From an uncultured Pelagibacteraceae bacterium (GTDB taxonomy: Bacteria; Pseudomonadota; Alphaproteobacteria; Pelagibacterales; Pelagibacteraceae): DNA of 58,265 nt. Shown one piece after another: positions 1 to 9,290 of the stretch. The notes beneath the pieces were generated by a model that worked only from the letters and a program-made list of their open reading frames with translations, ran no database searches and was not told the origin of the DNA. The position numbers were made by a program, and so were the translations under genes. Every line of letters begins with the position of its first letter. Position 1 is the stretch's first letter. The stretch spans positions 1 to 58,265 of the forward strand of contig CACMXJ010000007.1 in the NCBI GenBank assembly GCA_902617625.1, read 5' to 3'.

Positions 1-36
1 AAAGCTAAGAAAAAGAAAAGAAGAAAAAAGAAGTAA
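1..36 (+). CDS. C-terminal end of an unidentified protein (partial)
   Basis: An open frame enters from the left edge and ends at a TAA. The eleven visible codons encode almost only Lys and Arg (KAKKKKRRKKK). A basic tail of this kind is common on nucleic-acid-binding proteins, but eleven residues do not identify a family. It lies 57 bases before the GTG start of the next gene on the same strand. Confidence 0.4.
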   Translation, partial: KAKKKKRRKKK

Positions 37-93
37 TCTTCAATAAATACTCAATACCATTTACTTTACTATAATTAGAGTTAAATTCCTTTT

Positions 94-2145
94 GTGAAAG
101 CTTTTTTTCAAAAACATACTAATTATTTTGTCTTTTTAATCTTATTAGTTTTCCTCATTTTAATTAAAATAATTAATCCTGCATTTGTAAAATCAATTTC
201 ATATTTAAGTTTTGATTTATATCAAAAAGTATTTGCTGAAAAAAAAGACTCGGATGTTGTCATAATTGATATTGATGAAAACAGTTTGGGAAAGTTTGGT
301 CAGTTTCCTTGGAATAGAAAGGTGTTTGCAGATATTTTAGATAGAATAAATGAGTCCAATCCAAAAGCGATAGGTTTTGATATTTTTTTTACTGAGAAAG
401 ATAAACAGTCTCCTGATGAAATTATAAAATCTTATGGTTTAGTTCCATCCGATATGGCAGAGCTTCAGAATTTAAAAAGTCCAGATGAAATTTTTTCTGA
501 GAAACTTAAACAATCTAAATCAATAATTGCAGTTTTAGGTAGCAATGTTCCCTCACATTCCAATTATGATCGAAAAGCTAAAGCGAGATTTTTATCGAAA
601 GGTGGCGATCCAAAGAAATTTACTTATTCATATCCGTATTCAATTGGTTCACTGGAGGTATTAGAAAAAGATGTGAAAGGCTTAGGTTCAATTTCTTTTT
701 TAGATCAATTAGATGGTATTATCCGTTCATTACCACTAGTGGTACAGTTTGATAAGAAGATATACCCAACCATGGGACTAGAAATGGTTCGAGTGGGTTC
801 AAAACAGAAAAATATTTATGTTGAATTAAATGAAGTTGGTATTCAAAGAATTAGTGCACGACCCTATAAAATTAATTCAGACCCCAATGGTATAATTTGG
901 ATTAAGTACAAAAAGTCAGATAAAAATCAGTATATATCTGCTGGTGATGTTTATGATGGAAAATTCCAATCAGATTTTTTTACAGATAAATATGTTTTGA
1001 TTGGTGCCTCTGCGCAAGGACTTTTTGATTTAGTCAAAACTCCACTAGGGATAACTATTCCAGGAGTAGAAGTTCATGCTAATGTTATTGAGAATATTTT
1101 AGATCAATCCTACTTAATTAGAAATCCTAATACATATATATTTGAGTTATTATTTTCCATTATCGTTGCTCTCATTACATTTATATTATCTCAAAGAGTA
1201 AAACCTAAATTAAGTTTATCCATCTTTTTTGGAAATATTTTAGCGATAATAGTCATTGGTTTTTATATCTATAAATTTAGATCTGAATTGGTAGACATGA
1301 GTTATCCAATTTTTATTGTGACAGTTACTTTTTTAACTGGTTTATATTTTAGATTTATTGAGGAAAACAAAATAGCTTTAGATAACTTACAAAAAGAAGC
1401 AAAACTTTTAAAAGAAAGAGAGCTAGCTGCAGGAGTTCAAAAAAGCTTATTCCCAGATATTTCAAAGTTTGAAAACTTTATTTTTGCAAAAAACGTACCA
1501 GCAAGAGACGTGTCAGGAGATTATTTTGATGTGGTAAGAGCAACACCAGAGGAATACTTTTTTACTTTAGCCGATGTTTCAGGAAAAGGGGTTAAAGCAG
1601 GTATGTATATGGCAAAAGCATCTTCAATATTTAGAACCCTAACAAATTTAAAGTTTCCATTAGAAAAAGTAGTGTTTGGAGTAAATAATGAGCTTGTTGA
1701 AGCGAAATTTAAAGGAATGTTTGTGACCGCTGTTTTTGGAAAATTAAACATTAAAACCGGGGAACTTGTTTTTATCAACGCAGGGCATGAAAGTATTTTA
1801 ACTTTTGATCAAAATAAAAATTATGAATATATCAAATCAGAAATGCCACCCATTGGGATTGTTAAATATTTTACAGAGTCGATGGTCAAATCTAATACCA
1901 TGAATCTTAAGGATAAGACATTTGTGGTTTATACTGACGGTGTAACCGAAGGTTATTTAAAAAATGGTGAGGAATTAGGGGCCGAAGGAGTTCAAAAAAT
2001 TATAGATGGCATGTCAGAAGTGACACCAAAAACTATTGTCGAATCTATAGAAAAAGAATTAAATTGGGGTGCAGAAAAATTAAGAGACGATATTACTTGT
2101 ATGGCTATAAATATAAATAATACTGAATTAATAAAGAAAAAATAA
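94..2145 (+). CDS. CHASE2 sensor - PP2C/SpoIIE-type serine phosphatase
   Basis: Membrane signalling protein of 683 residues. Residues about 12-30 form a first membrane helix, 35-335 match the extracytoplasmic CHASE2 type (with the early VIIDIDENSL strand), and about 345-420 hold three closely spaced membrane helices. A short coiled linker leads to a SpoIIE/RsbU-type PP2C domain. The metal-binding acidic residues are all present: DVSGDYFD (D472, D476), DVSGKG (D494), YTDGVTE (D615) and RDD (D665, D666), so an active phosphoserine phosphatase is expected. Such enzymes usually act on anti-sigma antagonists or similar phosphoproteins; no partner kinase or anti-sigma factor is in the window. The start is GTG, just before the first helix; no better ATG fits. 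The next gene starts 6 bases after the stop. Confidence 0.85.
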   Translation: MKAFFQKHTNYFVFLILLVFLILIKIINPAFVKSISYLSFDLYQKVFAEKKDSDVVIIDIDENSLGKFGQFPWNRKVFADILDRINESNPKAIGFDIFFTEKDKQSPDEIIKSYGLVPSDMAELQNLKSPDEIFSEKLKQSKSIIAVLGSNVPSHSNYDRKAKARFLSKGGDPKKFTYSYPYSIGSLEVLEKDVKGLGSISFLDQLDGIIRSLPLVVQFDKKIYPTMGLEMVRVGSKQKNIYVELNEVGIQRISARPYKINSDPNGIIWIKYKKSDKNQYISAGDVYDGKFQSDFFTDKYVLIGASAQGLFDLVKTPLGITIPGVEVHANVIENILDQSYLIRNPNTYIFELLFSIIVALITFILSQRVKPKLSLSIFFGNILAIIVIGFYIYKFRSELVDMSYPIFIVTVTFLTGLYFRFIEENKIALDNLQKEAKLLKERELAAGVQKSLFPDISKFENFIFAKNVPARDVSGDYFDVVRATPEEYFFTLADVSGKGVKAGMYMAKASSIFRTLTNLKFPLEKVVFGVNNELVEAKFKGMFVTAVFGKLNIKTGELVFINAGHESILTFDQNKNYEYIKSEMPPIGIVKYFTESMVKSNTMNLKDKTFVVYTDGVTEGYLKNGEELGAEGVQKIIDGMSEVTPKTIVESIEKELNWGAEKLRDDITCMAININNTELIKKK

Positions 2146-2151
2146 TCCAAG

Positions 2152-4362
2152 ATGATAAAGAGGTTATTTTTAATTACCTTTTGTTTATGCTTTGTAATGC
2201 AAACTATTCATGCAGAAATAGTTAAGCCTGTTTTTAAACAATTTAAAGATCCAAATCAAGACGGTGTAGATAATGTACCATCAACAGTTTCAATACAAAT
2301 TACTCCTGATGGAAAAAAAATGTTTTTATTGGATCACCTTGAAAATGCAGGTTCTAAAAAAGTTTATATTTATAATTTAACAACACCATTTGATATTAGT
2401 ACTTTGGATGTCGCAAATAGAACAATAGTAAGTATAGATGGTCATGGCGATGATTTGGCAGGTAATTTAGATAATAAAGATATAGAATTTAATAATGATG
2501 GAACAAAAGTCTTTTTTTTTAGTGAATTTGGTTCATTACAAATCCATAATTTAACAACACCATATGATGTAGCTTCAATTTCATCTTCAACACTCGTAGC
2601 TGATGACGGACTTAATTATAAAACTAAGTATTCTGTAAATAATATTAAAGGTGTCGAATTTAATAATGATGGAACAAAAATGTATTTTGTTAATGGCTTC
2701 CCTGCAGGTCAAACTGATATAGCACAAATTAATCTTTCCACTCCATTTGATCCCACGTCAGGAACTAAAGTACATACTCTTGATACAGAACCTGCGGGAG
2801 TAGCATATTTTACTATGGAACCATCTTTTGATGATGATGGTACAAGATTATACATTAGTGAAGCTAATAATAATAATACTACCAACACTACTTATATGTA
2901 TGTTTATAAATTATCTGATCCATTTGAATTAAGTTCTGCAACTTTTGCTGGCAAATGGCCAATTACTGCTAATGGCCGAAATATTTCTGCATACTCATGG
3001 ACTTTTGGAAATAATGGTATGAAGGCTTATATTGCAACTGAGGATGCTAATGCTGACGGAGACGATATAATTTATGAATATGATTTAACTTGTCCTTATG
3101 GAATTGTTCTTTGTGAAACAGATGCTGTTACAGCAATAGGGGCTCAAGTAGAAATTGCCAAAAATGTAATTCATCAGAACACTTCAACAATTTTTAAAAG
3201 ATTTGAGTGGTTACGAAGAAACGATGAAAGAGCTAATTTAACTAATCATGAAGTTAAATTAAATTTTCATAATCCAATTTTAGCAGCATTAAAAGCAAAC
3301 TTTGAAAATTCGTTAAAAAATATTCAATTTACACAAGCATCATTAAAAAAAGAAAATTCAAGTAAAAATAAAAAAAATTGGTCTCATTGGTCTCACGTAG
3401 ATATTTCATTTGGAAGAGTTGGCGATACAGCATCTTCTAAACCTAAAGAAGTTGAGACTTGGGGCTATATGTATGGTTTAGACAAATTAATAGATAACAA
3501 GATTTTTGGCTATGCATTTCGATATGGTACAGATGAAGTTGATTTAGAAGATGGATCAGACAATGCATTAGAAGCTCACACATTCTCTTTAAATATGTAC
3601 AGCAGCATACCTTTAAAAAGTCAATCCAATCTAAATTTATTATTTGGTGTTAGTTATTTAATGTTAGACCAGTTGGATAGAAATAATCTAGAAAGTGGTA
3701 GCAGAAATGGAAAACAAATTTACACATCAATTGGCTATGAAAATGAAAATGAGTATACCAAATATGAATTAATTCCGTTTGGTAAGTTTGAAATGGGTAT
3801 TACTCAATTTTCAGATTATACTAATTTTGATCTTATTTCTAATAATATCGAAAATCATGAAAGACTTACATTTAGAACAGGTAATGTCTCAGCAGGTTTG
3901 AAATTTGATAACATTTTATATTTAAATGACAAAACTTATAGTCGAAATGGTTTTATTGAATATATTTATGATTTAACACCAGATATCAATCATTATGTTA
4001 GAAGCCATATCGATAATGTTACTTTAAAAAAAACCATAAAGACACATTCGTTACATAATATAAAAGGAAATATAGGTTACGAATATATGAATTCGAATGG
4101 ATCAACTATTGCTATAAATTACGAAAGATTTCAAAGTCTTGACGAATCCGGACATAAAGATAGTTTACTTATTAAGATTGGAAGAGCGAAGAAACAAAAT
4201 GCAGATTTTGATGTAATTTATGATCCAATAAATAATAATAAGACTGAAATAAGTTATTTAAAAAACCTTGGTAACTTCAAACTAAAATTAAACTCGAATT
4301 ATAGTTTATTTAGTAAAATTCCAGACTATGGGGCAAACATTGAATTGTCAGGAACTTTTTAG
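2152..4362 (+). CDS. Secreted beta-propeller protein with autotransporter-like barrel tail (paralogue 1)
   Basis: A signal peptide (about residues 1-21, cleaved near IHAE) is followed to about residue 310 by degenerate propeller-type repeats. They repeat an F-N-x-D-G-T-K-M-x-F strand and a TPFD/TPYD turn. A Cys pair in CPYGIVLC (C314) and a helical linker containing STIFKRFEWLRR lead into about 320 residues of alternating amphipathic strands ending in Phe (ELSGTF). That C-terminal layout is typical of type V autotransporters and other outer-membrane barrels. The predicted location is outer membrane with a surface or periplasmic propeller. The next gene is a paralogue sharing the Cys motif, linker and final 20 or so residues. 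No enzyme motif is recognised, so the ligand or substrate is unknown. Confidence 0.65.
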   Translation: MIKRLFLITFCLCFVMQTIHAEIVKPVFKQFKDPNQDGVDNVPSTVSIQITPDGKKMFLLDHLENAGSKKVYIYNLTTPFDISTLDVANRTIVSIDGHGDDLAGNLDNKDIEFNNDGTKVFFFSEFGSLQIHNLTTPYDVASISSSTLVADDGLNYKTKYSVNNIKGVEFNNDGTKMYFVNGFPAGQTDIAQINLSTPFDPTSGTKVHTLDTEPAGVAYFTMEPSFDDDGTRLYISEANNNNTTNTTYMYVYKLSDPFELSSATFAGKWPITANGRNISAYSWTFGNNGMKAYIATEDANADGDDIIYEYDLTCPYGIVLCETDAVTAIGAQVEIAKNVIHQNTSTIFKRFEWLRRNDERANLTNHEVKLNFHNPILAALKANFENSLKNIQFTQASLKKENSSKNKKNWSHWSHVDISFGRVGDTASSKPKEVETWGYMYGLDKLIDNKIFGYAFRYGTDEVDLEDGSDNALEAHTFSLNMYSSIPLKSQSNLNLLFGVSYLMLDQLDRNNLESGSRNGKQIYTSIGYENENEYTKYELIPFGKFEMGITQFSDYTNFDLISNNIENHERLTFRTGNVSAGLKFDNILYLNDKTYSRNGFIEYIYDLTPDINHYVRSHIDNVTLKKTIKTHSLHNIKGNIGYEYMNSNGSTIAINYERFQSLDESGHKDSLLIKIGRAKKQNADFDVIYDPINNNKTEISYLKNLGNFKLKLNSNYSLFSKIPDYGANIELSGTF

Positions 4363-4424
4363 TATCTTCAAATTTGAAATTTTTTTTATAAAGTGATTAT
4401 GAAAAATAAAAAAAAAACATAAAG

Positions 4425-6695
4425 ATGAAATTAATAAATTTTATTTTCTTTGTTTTTTTATTTTTAATTACAACGGTACAAGCATCTGAATTACAAATAA
4501 AATGGAGAACAAATATAATTCCGGCTAGTCCTGCCGACGCTGGTCACGTATGTTTTGACGAACAAGGAACTCAAATTACTGTAAAAGGAGCTAGAGAACC
4601 ATCAGATGTTGCTTTTAGTAATGATGGTTTAACTTATGTAGTTGGTAATATAAAAGTTGACGGTATAACCAATCGAATAATAGCTTATAAACTAACCACA
4701 CCTTTTGATTTAGACACTATCAAAAATGATTGTTCACAGTTTCGTTTTAATCCTTGGAAAGATATGACAACCGAAACAAATACAAGAGTAGAGTCTATAA
4801 GATTTAGCCGTGATGGTTTAAAGTTTTTTATTGTAAATGAAAATGGAGAAATATTTAGCTATGATCTTTCAACACCTTTTGATTTATCAACCCGGTCATA
4901 TATTACTGAGTTAGATTTAACTGGATCTAGAATATCAATAGAGTTTAGTGCTGATGGTATGCAATTATTCAAATTGGATGGAAAAGATAAAGATCCAACG
5001 ATTGAAGTTTATGATTTACCTGGTCCTTATGATACTTCTTCAGCTACATTAAATTATACGTTGGATTTAAATGATACAGAAATAGAAACACTTCAATCTC
5101 CTGCACACATGCAAGCTTTAGATTTTGAATTTAATGATACTGGAAGTGCAATTTATATCTTGGCGCAAACAACATCTCCTGGAAATGATACTGGTTATAG
5201 TAAGTCTGCTATCTTCCAATATAACACTGCAGCAAATTACGACATATCATCTGTTCAATTTAAAGGTCGATGGAATGTGGTATTTGATCCTGATGATGAC
5301 CATGCTGGTATAGGAATTCCATATGGTTTCGCATTTAGTGCTTCAGGAATGAAATTATTTGTGACGAATATTAGAGGAGACGATGGTGATAATCAACATG
5401 ATAGGACTAATGAATATAATTTAGAGTGTCCGTACGGTGTTTATGAATGTACATCAGATGCAAGATCTAATTTAGGGTCCCAAGTAGAGCTAGCAAAACA
5501 AAATATAAGTTTAAATACATCAACAATATTTAAGAGATTTGAATGGATTAAAAGAAATAGAAATAAAGAAAATCTTAATAATTTTTCTATAAATATTGAT
5601 ACAGATAATCGTTTATTAATATCTTTAAAAGATAGTCTTCAAGTTTCTTTAAATAATAAAAAATACCAAAGTGACAAAAAAAATAAGAAATCTGATTGGT
5701 CTTTTTGGAACCATGCAGATATTTCTATAGGAAGTTTTGATGCGACATCGTTTGAAAAACCTAAACAAATTCTTGCAAGAGGTCTAACTTTTGGTGCTGA
5801 TAAAAAATATGGTGAAAATAAATATCTTGGTACTGCAATAAGATATGGAAATAGTGATTCAGATATTAAGTATTCGTCACAAGGGATAAATTTAAAGTCT
5901 TTAACCTTAAATATGTATGGAACTGTACCCATAGATCAATATCGATACACGAATGCTATTTTAGGATTGAGTATACTAAGATTTGATCAAAGATTTTTAG
6001 GTAAGATTACTGGTGAAAGAAATGGTAAACAAGCTTTTACTGCTTTAAATTTTAGGACAAAAAAGACTTATGGTGCATTTAATTTTACTCCTTCTGCAAG
6101 ATTTAACTACGGTATAACTAATCTATCCAATTTCACTGATTTTATTTCTAAAGCAAAACCAGGAACAGATATTATCTATCAAGAAGAAACTTTTGAAAAT
6201 GGAGAAATTGCAGCTGGTTTTTTATTTGATATCGATGAAATAAAAGTTACAAATGGAATTTCAAGACCTAATGGTGGATTTGAGATGATATTAGATATTT
6301 CACCAGATTTATCCTTTAATCATTCTAATGTTGGTGGAACAAAAACAAATACAGCTAAAATTGAAAAGTATTCACATAAAAAATTAAAAGGAAACATAGG
6401 AATCGAAACTATATATGAAAATGGAATTACTTTTTCTATTAATTATGAAAAGATAATACACAAAGATAAAGAACGATCTTATTCACACCAAGATATATTT
6501 TTGATTAAGTTTGGTCGTATAAACAACAATGATTCAGAGTTTGCGATGAATTTTAATCCTAATCAAAATAATAAGACTGAGTTAAGTTATACAAAAGAAT
6601 ATAATAATTTTAACGTTAAAATAGACTCAAACTACAGTTTATTTAGTAAGATACCTGATTATGGTGCCAGTATAAAACTGTTAGGCACTTTTTAA
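4425..6695 (+). CDS. Secreted beta-propeller protein with autotransporter-like barrel tail (paralogue 2)
   Basis: The protein has 756 residues and the same plan as its upstream neighbour. It has a signal peptide to about residue 20 (TTVQAS), propeller-type repeats with S-x-D-G-x-x-x-F strands and STPFDLST turns, and the Cys pair CPYGVYEC (C335). The linker STIFKRFEWIKR and a barrel region from about residue 430 to a terminal Phe (KLLGTF) follow. The C-terminal third is clearly closer to paralogue 1 than the propeller part, consistent with tandem duplication followed by divergence of the exposed domain. It starts 62 bases after paralogue 1. The 3-prime flanks of both genes also look alike (an AAAGTG...GTGAT...AAATAAAA stretch), suggesting the duplication included downstream sequence. 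Confidence 0.65.
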   Translation: MKLINFIFFVFLFLITTVQASELQIKWRTNIIPASPADAGHVCFDEQGTQITVKGAREPSDVAFSNDGLTYVVGNIKVDGITNRIIAYKLTTPFDLDTIKNDCSQFRFNPWKDMTTETNTRVESIRFSRDGLKFFIVNENGEIFSYDLSTPFDLSTRSYITELDLTGSRISIEFSADGMQLFKLDGKDKDPTIEVYDLPGPYDTSSATLNYTLDLNDTEIETLQSPAHMQALDFEFNDTGSAIYILAQTTSPGNDTGYSKSAIFQYNTAANYDISSVQFKGRWNVVFDPDDDHAGIGIPYGFAFSASGMKLFVTNIRGDDGDNQHDRTNEYNLECPYGVYECTSDARSNLGSQVELAKQNISLNTSTIFKRFEWIKRNRNKENLNNFSINIDTDNRLLISLKDSLQVSLNNKKYQSDKKNKKSDWSFWNHADISIGSFDATSFEKPKQILARGLTFGADKKYGENKYLGTAIRYGNSDSDIKYSSQGINLKSLTLNMYGTVPIDQYRYTNAILGLSILRFDQRFLGKITGERNGKQAFTALNFRTKKTYGAFNFTPSARFNYGITNLSNFTDFISKAKPGTDIIYQEETFENGEIAAGFLFDIDEIKVTNGISRPNGGFEMILDISPDLSFNHSNVGGTKTNTAKIEKYSHKKLKGNIGIETIYENGITFSINYEKIIHKDKERSYSHQDIFLIKFGRINNNDSEFAMNFNPNQNNKTELSYTKEYNNFNVKIDSNYSLFSKIPDYGASIKLLGTF

Positions 6696-6980
6696 TATTT
6701 ATAATTTTAAAGTGTTTTCTTTTAGGTGATTTTGATAAATAAAATATAGAGTCGATTTAATTGACATGTTGGCCGTTTCTTTTTTTTAAAAGAAGTATTA
6801 ATTCAACTGATGGTATATTTTTTATAGTTTAAAAAAAAACATTAATTTTAGAGGGTTTTTTAGTGATAATTTTGCAACACATTATTTTTAATATTAAATA
6901 TTCGTAATAAAAATTCAATTATTTAGAAAATAATGTTATTAAGCAACTATTAATATATTAATAAATTAAGTAGGACTAAT
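6696..6980. other. 285-base gap before the small outer-membrane protein
   Basis: This very AT-rich spacer holds no convincing ORF and no strong terminator. It probably contains the promoter and leader of the next gene. An AGTAGGA Shine-Dalgarno-like run lies just before that gene's ATG. Confidence 0.4.
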
Positions 6981-7640
6981 ATGAAAATCTTAAAAACTAA
7001 AATAGCTATTTTAGCGATATCTTTCGTATCTTTTCTAGGAATTCAAACTGCTTCAGCAATGGAGGGTTTATCTCTTGGAGTTGGCTTTAACTACTCTGCA
7101 TTTATGGGTGAAGGTAAAGAGACAGCTACAAGTTCTGGAAATAGTGTAAAGACAATTACTGAGGAAACTGGTGCTTTTGATACTACTGTTGCAAGTGTTT
7201 TTGCTGAATACGCAATCAATGATCAAGTATCTTTTGGTATTGAATATGTTGCAGAAGACATGGAGACGCCTCAAAATACAAACGTACAGGATACTTTAAC
7301 TAACACAGTTAGAGCAGATTTTAAGGACCACACAACTCTGTATGCGAACATCAATATGCCATTCAATACTTACTTAAAACTAGGTTATGCAATGGTTGAT
7401 GTACAAACATCAGAGAGCTTAGAAACAGGCGGTGCTTATCCAGACGTTGATACTACTGGCTACACTATAGGTCTAGGTTATCAGCATACTGTTGATAATG
7501 GAGTGTTCATAAGAGCTGAACTTTCAGCTTCTGAATATGATAACGTGACTGCACAAAACACTAATGAAACTGATAAAGAAATTACAGTTTCAGATATGTA
7601 TGGTGCATCAGCGTCAATCAAAGTTGGAAAAACATTCTAA
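6981..7640 (+). CDS. Small outer-membrane beta-barrel protein
   Basis: The 219-residue protein has a clear signal peptide (about residues 1-26, cleaved after TASA). The mature part alternates amphipathic strands and acidic, Thr-rich loops, and ends in Phe (SIKVGKTF), the usual C-terminal signature for outer-membrane insertion. The strands SLGVGFNYSAFMGEG and IGLGYQHTVDNGVFIRAEL fit an eight-stranded OmpX/OmpA-barrel type protein. The size fits a structural or ligand-binding barrel better than a trimeric porin. The ATG follows an AGTAGGA ribosome-binding site, and a strong intrinsic terminator closes the gene. Confidence 0.75.
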   Translation: MKILKTKIAILAISFVSFLGIQTASAMEGLSLGVGFNYSAFMGEGKETATSSGNSVKTITEETGAFDTTVASVFAEYAINDQVSFGIEYVAEDMETPQNTNVQDTLTNTVRADFKDHTTLYANINMPFNTYLKLGYAMVDVQTSESLETGGAYPDVDTTGYTIGLGYQHTVDNGVFIRAELSASEYDNVTAQNTNETDKEITVSDMYGASASIKVGKTF

Positions 7641-7662
7641 GTAAAAGCTAAATTAAAAAATT

Positions 7663-7696
7663 AAAAAAGGCTGGTAATTTACCAGCCTTTTTTTTT
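7663..7696 (+). terminator. Rho-independent terminator of the outer-membrane protein gene
   Basis: An uninterrupted stem GGCTGGT / ACCAGCC with loop AATTT is extended by flanking A and T runs and followed by a T tract. It lies 22 bases after the stop codon. This is one of the clearest terminators in the window. Confidence 0.9.
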
Positions 7697-7731
7697 GTTC
7701 AAATAAACCTTTCTATAATATACTTTAAATT

Positions 7732-8490
7732 ATGAACTTAGGATTTATAGGAACAGGGAATATCGTTTCAGACGTTATTACTGGCATAATTAAATCTAAG
7801 TTTTCTTATAAAAAAATAATTATTTCTCCAAGAAATAAAAAAAAGGCTGGATATTTAAAAAAAAGATTCAAGAAAATTATGATAGCAAAAGATAATCAAG
7901 AAGTTATAGATAAATCAGATTGGATATTTCTAGGTGTTTTGCCAAGAGTTGGAGAAAATATATTACCAAAATTAAACTTCAAAAAAAACCAAACTGTTAT
8001 CAGTTTTATGTCTACAACAAACTATCCAAAGTTAAAGAAACTTATCAGAAAAAAAGCAACTATTGTAAGAGCCATCCCCATGCCTCCAATTAGACTTTGT
8101 AAAGGACCTGTTGCAATATTTCCACCTAACAAAAAGATTAAAAATTTCTTTAGTAAAATTGGCACAACTATTGAAATAAAAAATGAAAAACTGTCAAAAA
8201 ATTTTTGGGCTATTTCAGGAACTATGGCTTCATTTTATGAACTATTAAATGTTTTATCAAATTGGTTGATAAGAAAGAAAACAAATAAATTAGATGCTCA
8301 AAAATATGTAACCTCGCTATATTCAGCTTTAGCTGAATTAGCACTTTTAAATTCATCAAAACCATTAAAAAATTTAGTAGACGAACAAACACCAGGTGGA
8401 CTGAATTGGCAAGGTGTTAATGAATTAAGAAAATTAGGTTATTATAGATTATTGGAAAAATCACTTAAGAAGATTTATAAAAGATTATAA
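7732..8490 (+). CDS. Pyrroline-5-carboxylate reductase family protein
   Basis: The 252-residue protein begins with the NAD(P)-binding motif MNLGFIGTGNI and has the ProC-family central segment AIPMPPIRL (family: R-x-M-P-N). The C-terminal helix contains LVDEQTPGGLNWQGVNEL, corresponding to the family's conserved T-x-P-G-G region. Known members reduce 1-pyrroline-5-carboxylate to proline. The N terminus and C-terminal dimerisation region are well matched but the middle is divergent, so it may be a paralogue with another imine substrate. A TATAAT box lies at 7714-7719, just after the upstream terminator, so transcription probably starts here. The ABC transporter genes follow 12 bases downstream. 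Confidence 0.7.
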   Translation: MNLGFIGTGNIVSDVITGIIKSKFSYKKIIISPRNKKKAGYLKKRFKKIMIAKDNQEVIDKSDWIFLGVLPRVGENILPKLNFKKNQTVISFMSTTNYPKLKKLIRKKATIVRAIPMPPIRLCKGPVAIFPPNKKIKNFFSKIGTTIEIKNEKLSKNFWAISGTMASFYELLNVLSNWLIRKKTNKLDAQKYVTSLYSALAELALLNSSKPLKNLVDEQTPGGLNWQGVNELRKLGYYRLLEKSLKKIYKRL

Positions 8491-8502
8491 TCTAATCTAG
8501 GC

Positions 8503-9288
8503 ATGCAAGATAATATTTTAGAAATAAAAAACTTATCAAAATATTTTGGCGGATTAGCTGCTGTATCTAATTGTTCCTTTAAGGTAAAAAAAGGAACTAT
8601 AACAGGAATAATTGGACCTAATGGTTCTGGAAAAACAACTTTGTTTAATCTAATTGCTGGTAATTTAAAATCATCTAATGGCAGTGTTTTATTTAATAAT
8701 GAAAATATTACTGACGTTCCATCTTTTGAACTTTTTTCAAAAGGATTGTTAAGAACTTTTCAAATAGCTCATGAATTTACAAATTTATCTGTTTTGGAAA
8801 ATTTGATGATGGTACCTGGCAATCAATCTGGAGAAAAGTTAATTAATGCTTTGTTAAAGCCTGGATTAGTTGCAAAAGAAGAAAGTCAAATAAAAGAAAA
8901 AGCAATGGAAGTAGTTGATTTTCTTAATTTAAGTCATCTAAAAAATGAATTAGCTGGAAATTTATCTGGAGGACAAAAAAAACTATTAGAGTTAGGGCGA
9001 ACAATGATGGTTGATGCGAAATTAGTATTACTAGATGAAGTTGGTGCAGGAGTTAATCGTACTTTATTAAAGGATTTAGGCACAGCTATTGAGAAATTAA
9101 ACAAAGAGAAAGGCTATACATTTTGTATGATTGAGCATGATATGGATTTTATAGGAAGATTGTGTGATCCAGTGATTGTTATGGCAGAAGGGTCTGTTTT
9201 ATTTGAGGGTTCTGTGGAAGATGCAAAAAAAGATGAAGGAGTAATTGAAAGCTACTTAGGTAGAGGTTCAAAATTAAAAGATAATTAA
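8503..9288 (+). CDS. HAAT-type ABC transporter ATP-binding protein (LivG-like)
   Basis: This is a cytoplasmic ATPase subunit of a branched-chain amino acid/amide (HAAT) importer. Visible motifs are Walker A GPNGSGKTT (about residues 36-44), signature LSGGQKKL, Walker B LVLLDEVGAG and the switch histidine in IEHDMDF. The phrase GLLRTFQIAHEFTNLSVLENL is typical of the LivG branch. It is the first of four closely packed genes (ATPase, ATPase, permease, permease); the stop is 2 bases before the next ATG. The probable binding protein is the minus-strand gene ending at 13197. The substrate cannot be read from the sequence: branched-chain amino acids, amides or urea are all possible. Confidence 0.9.
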   Translation: MQDNILEIKNLSKYFGGLAAVSNCSFKVKKGTITGIIGPNGSGKTTLFNLIAGNLKSSNGSVLFNNENITDVPSFELFSKGLLRTFQIAHEFTNLSVLENLMMVPGNQSGEKLINALLKPGLVAKEESQIKEKAMEVVDFLNLSHLKNELAGNLSGGQKKLLELGRTMMVDAKLVLLDEVGAGVNRTLLKDLGTAIEKLNKEKGYTFCMIEHDMDFIGRLCDPVIVMAEGSVLFEGSVEDAKKDEGVIESYLGRGSKLKDN

Positions 9289-9290
9289 GC

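Noticed and set aside
4363..4424. TTCAAATTTGAA followed by T run as a terminator
   Set aside because: The stem is only six A/T-rich pairs with no real loop; too weak to call in DNA this AT-rich.
5125..5313. 62-codon frame inside propeller paralogue 2
   Set aside because: Out-of-frame shadow inside a continuous secreted protein; no start signal.
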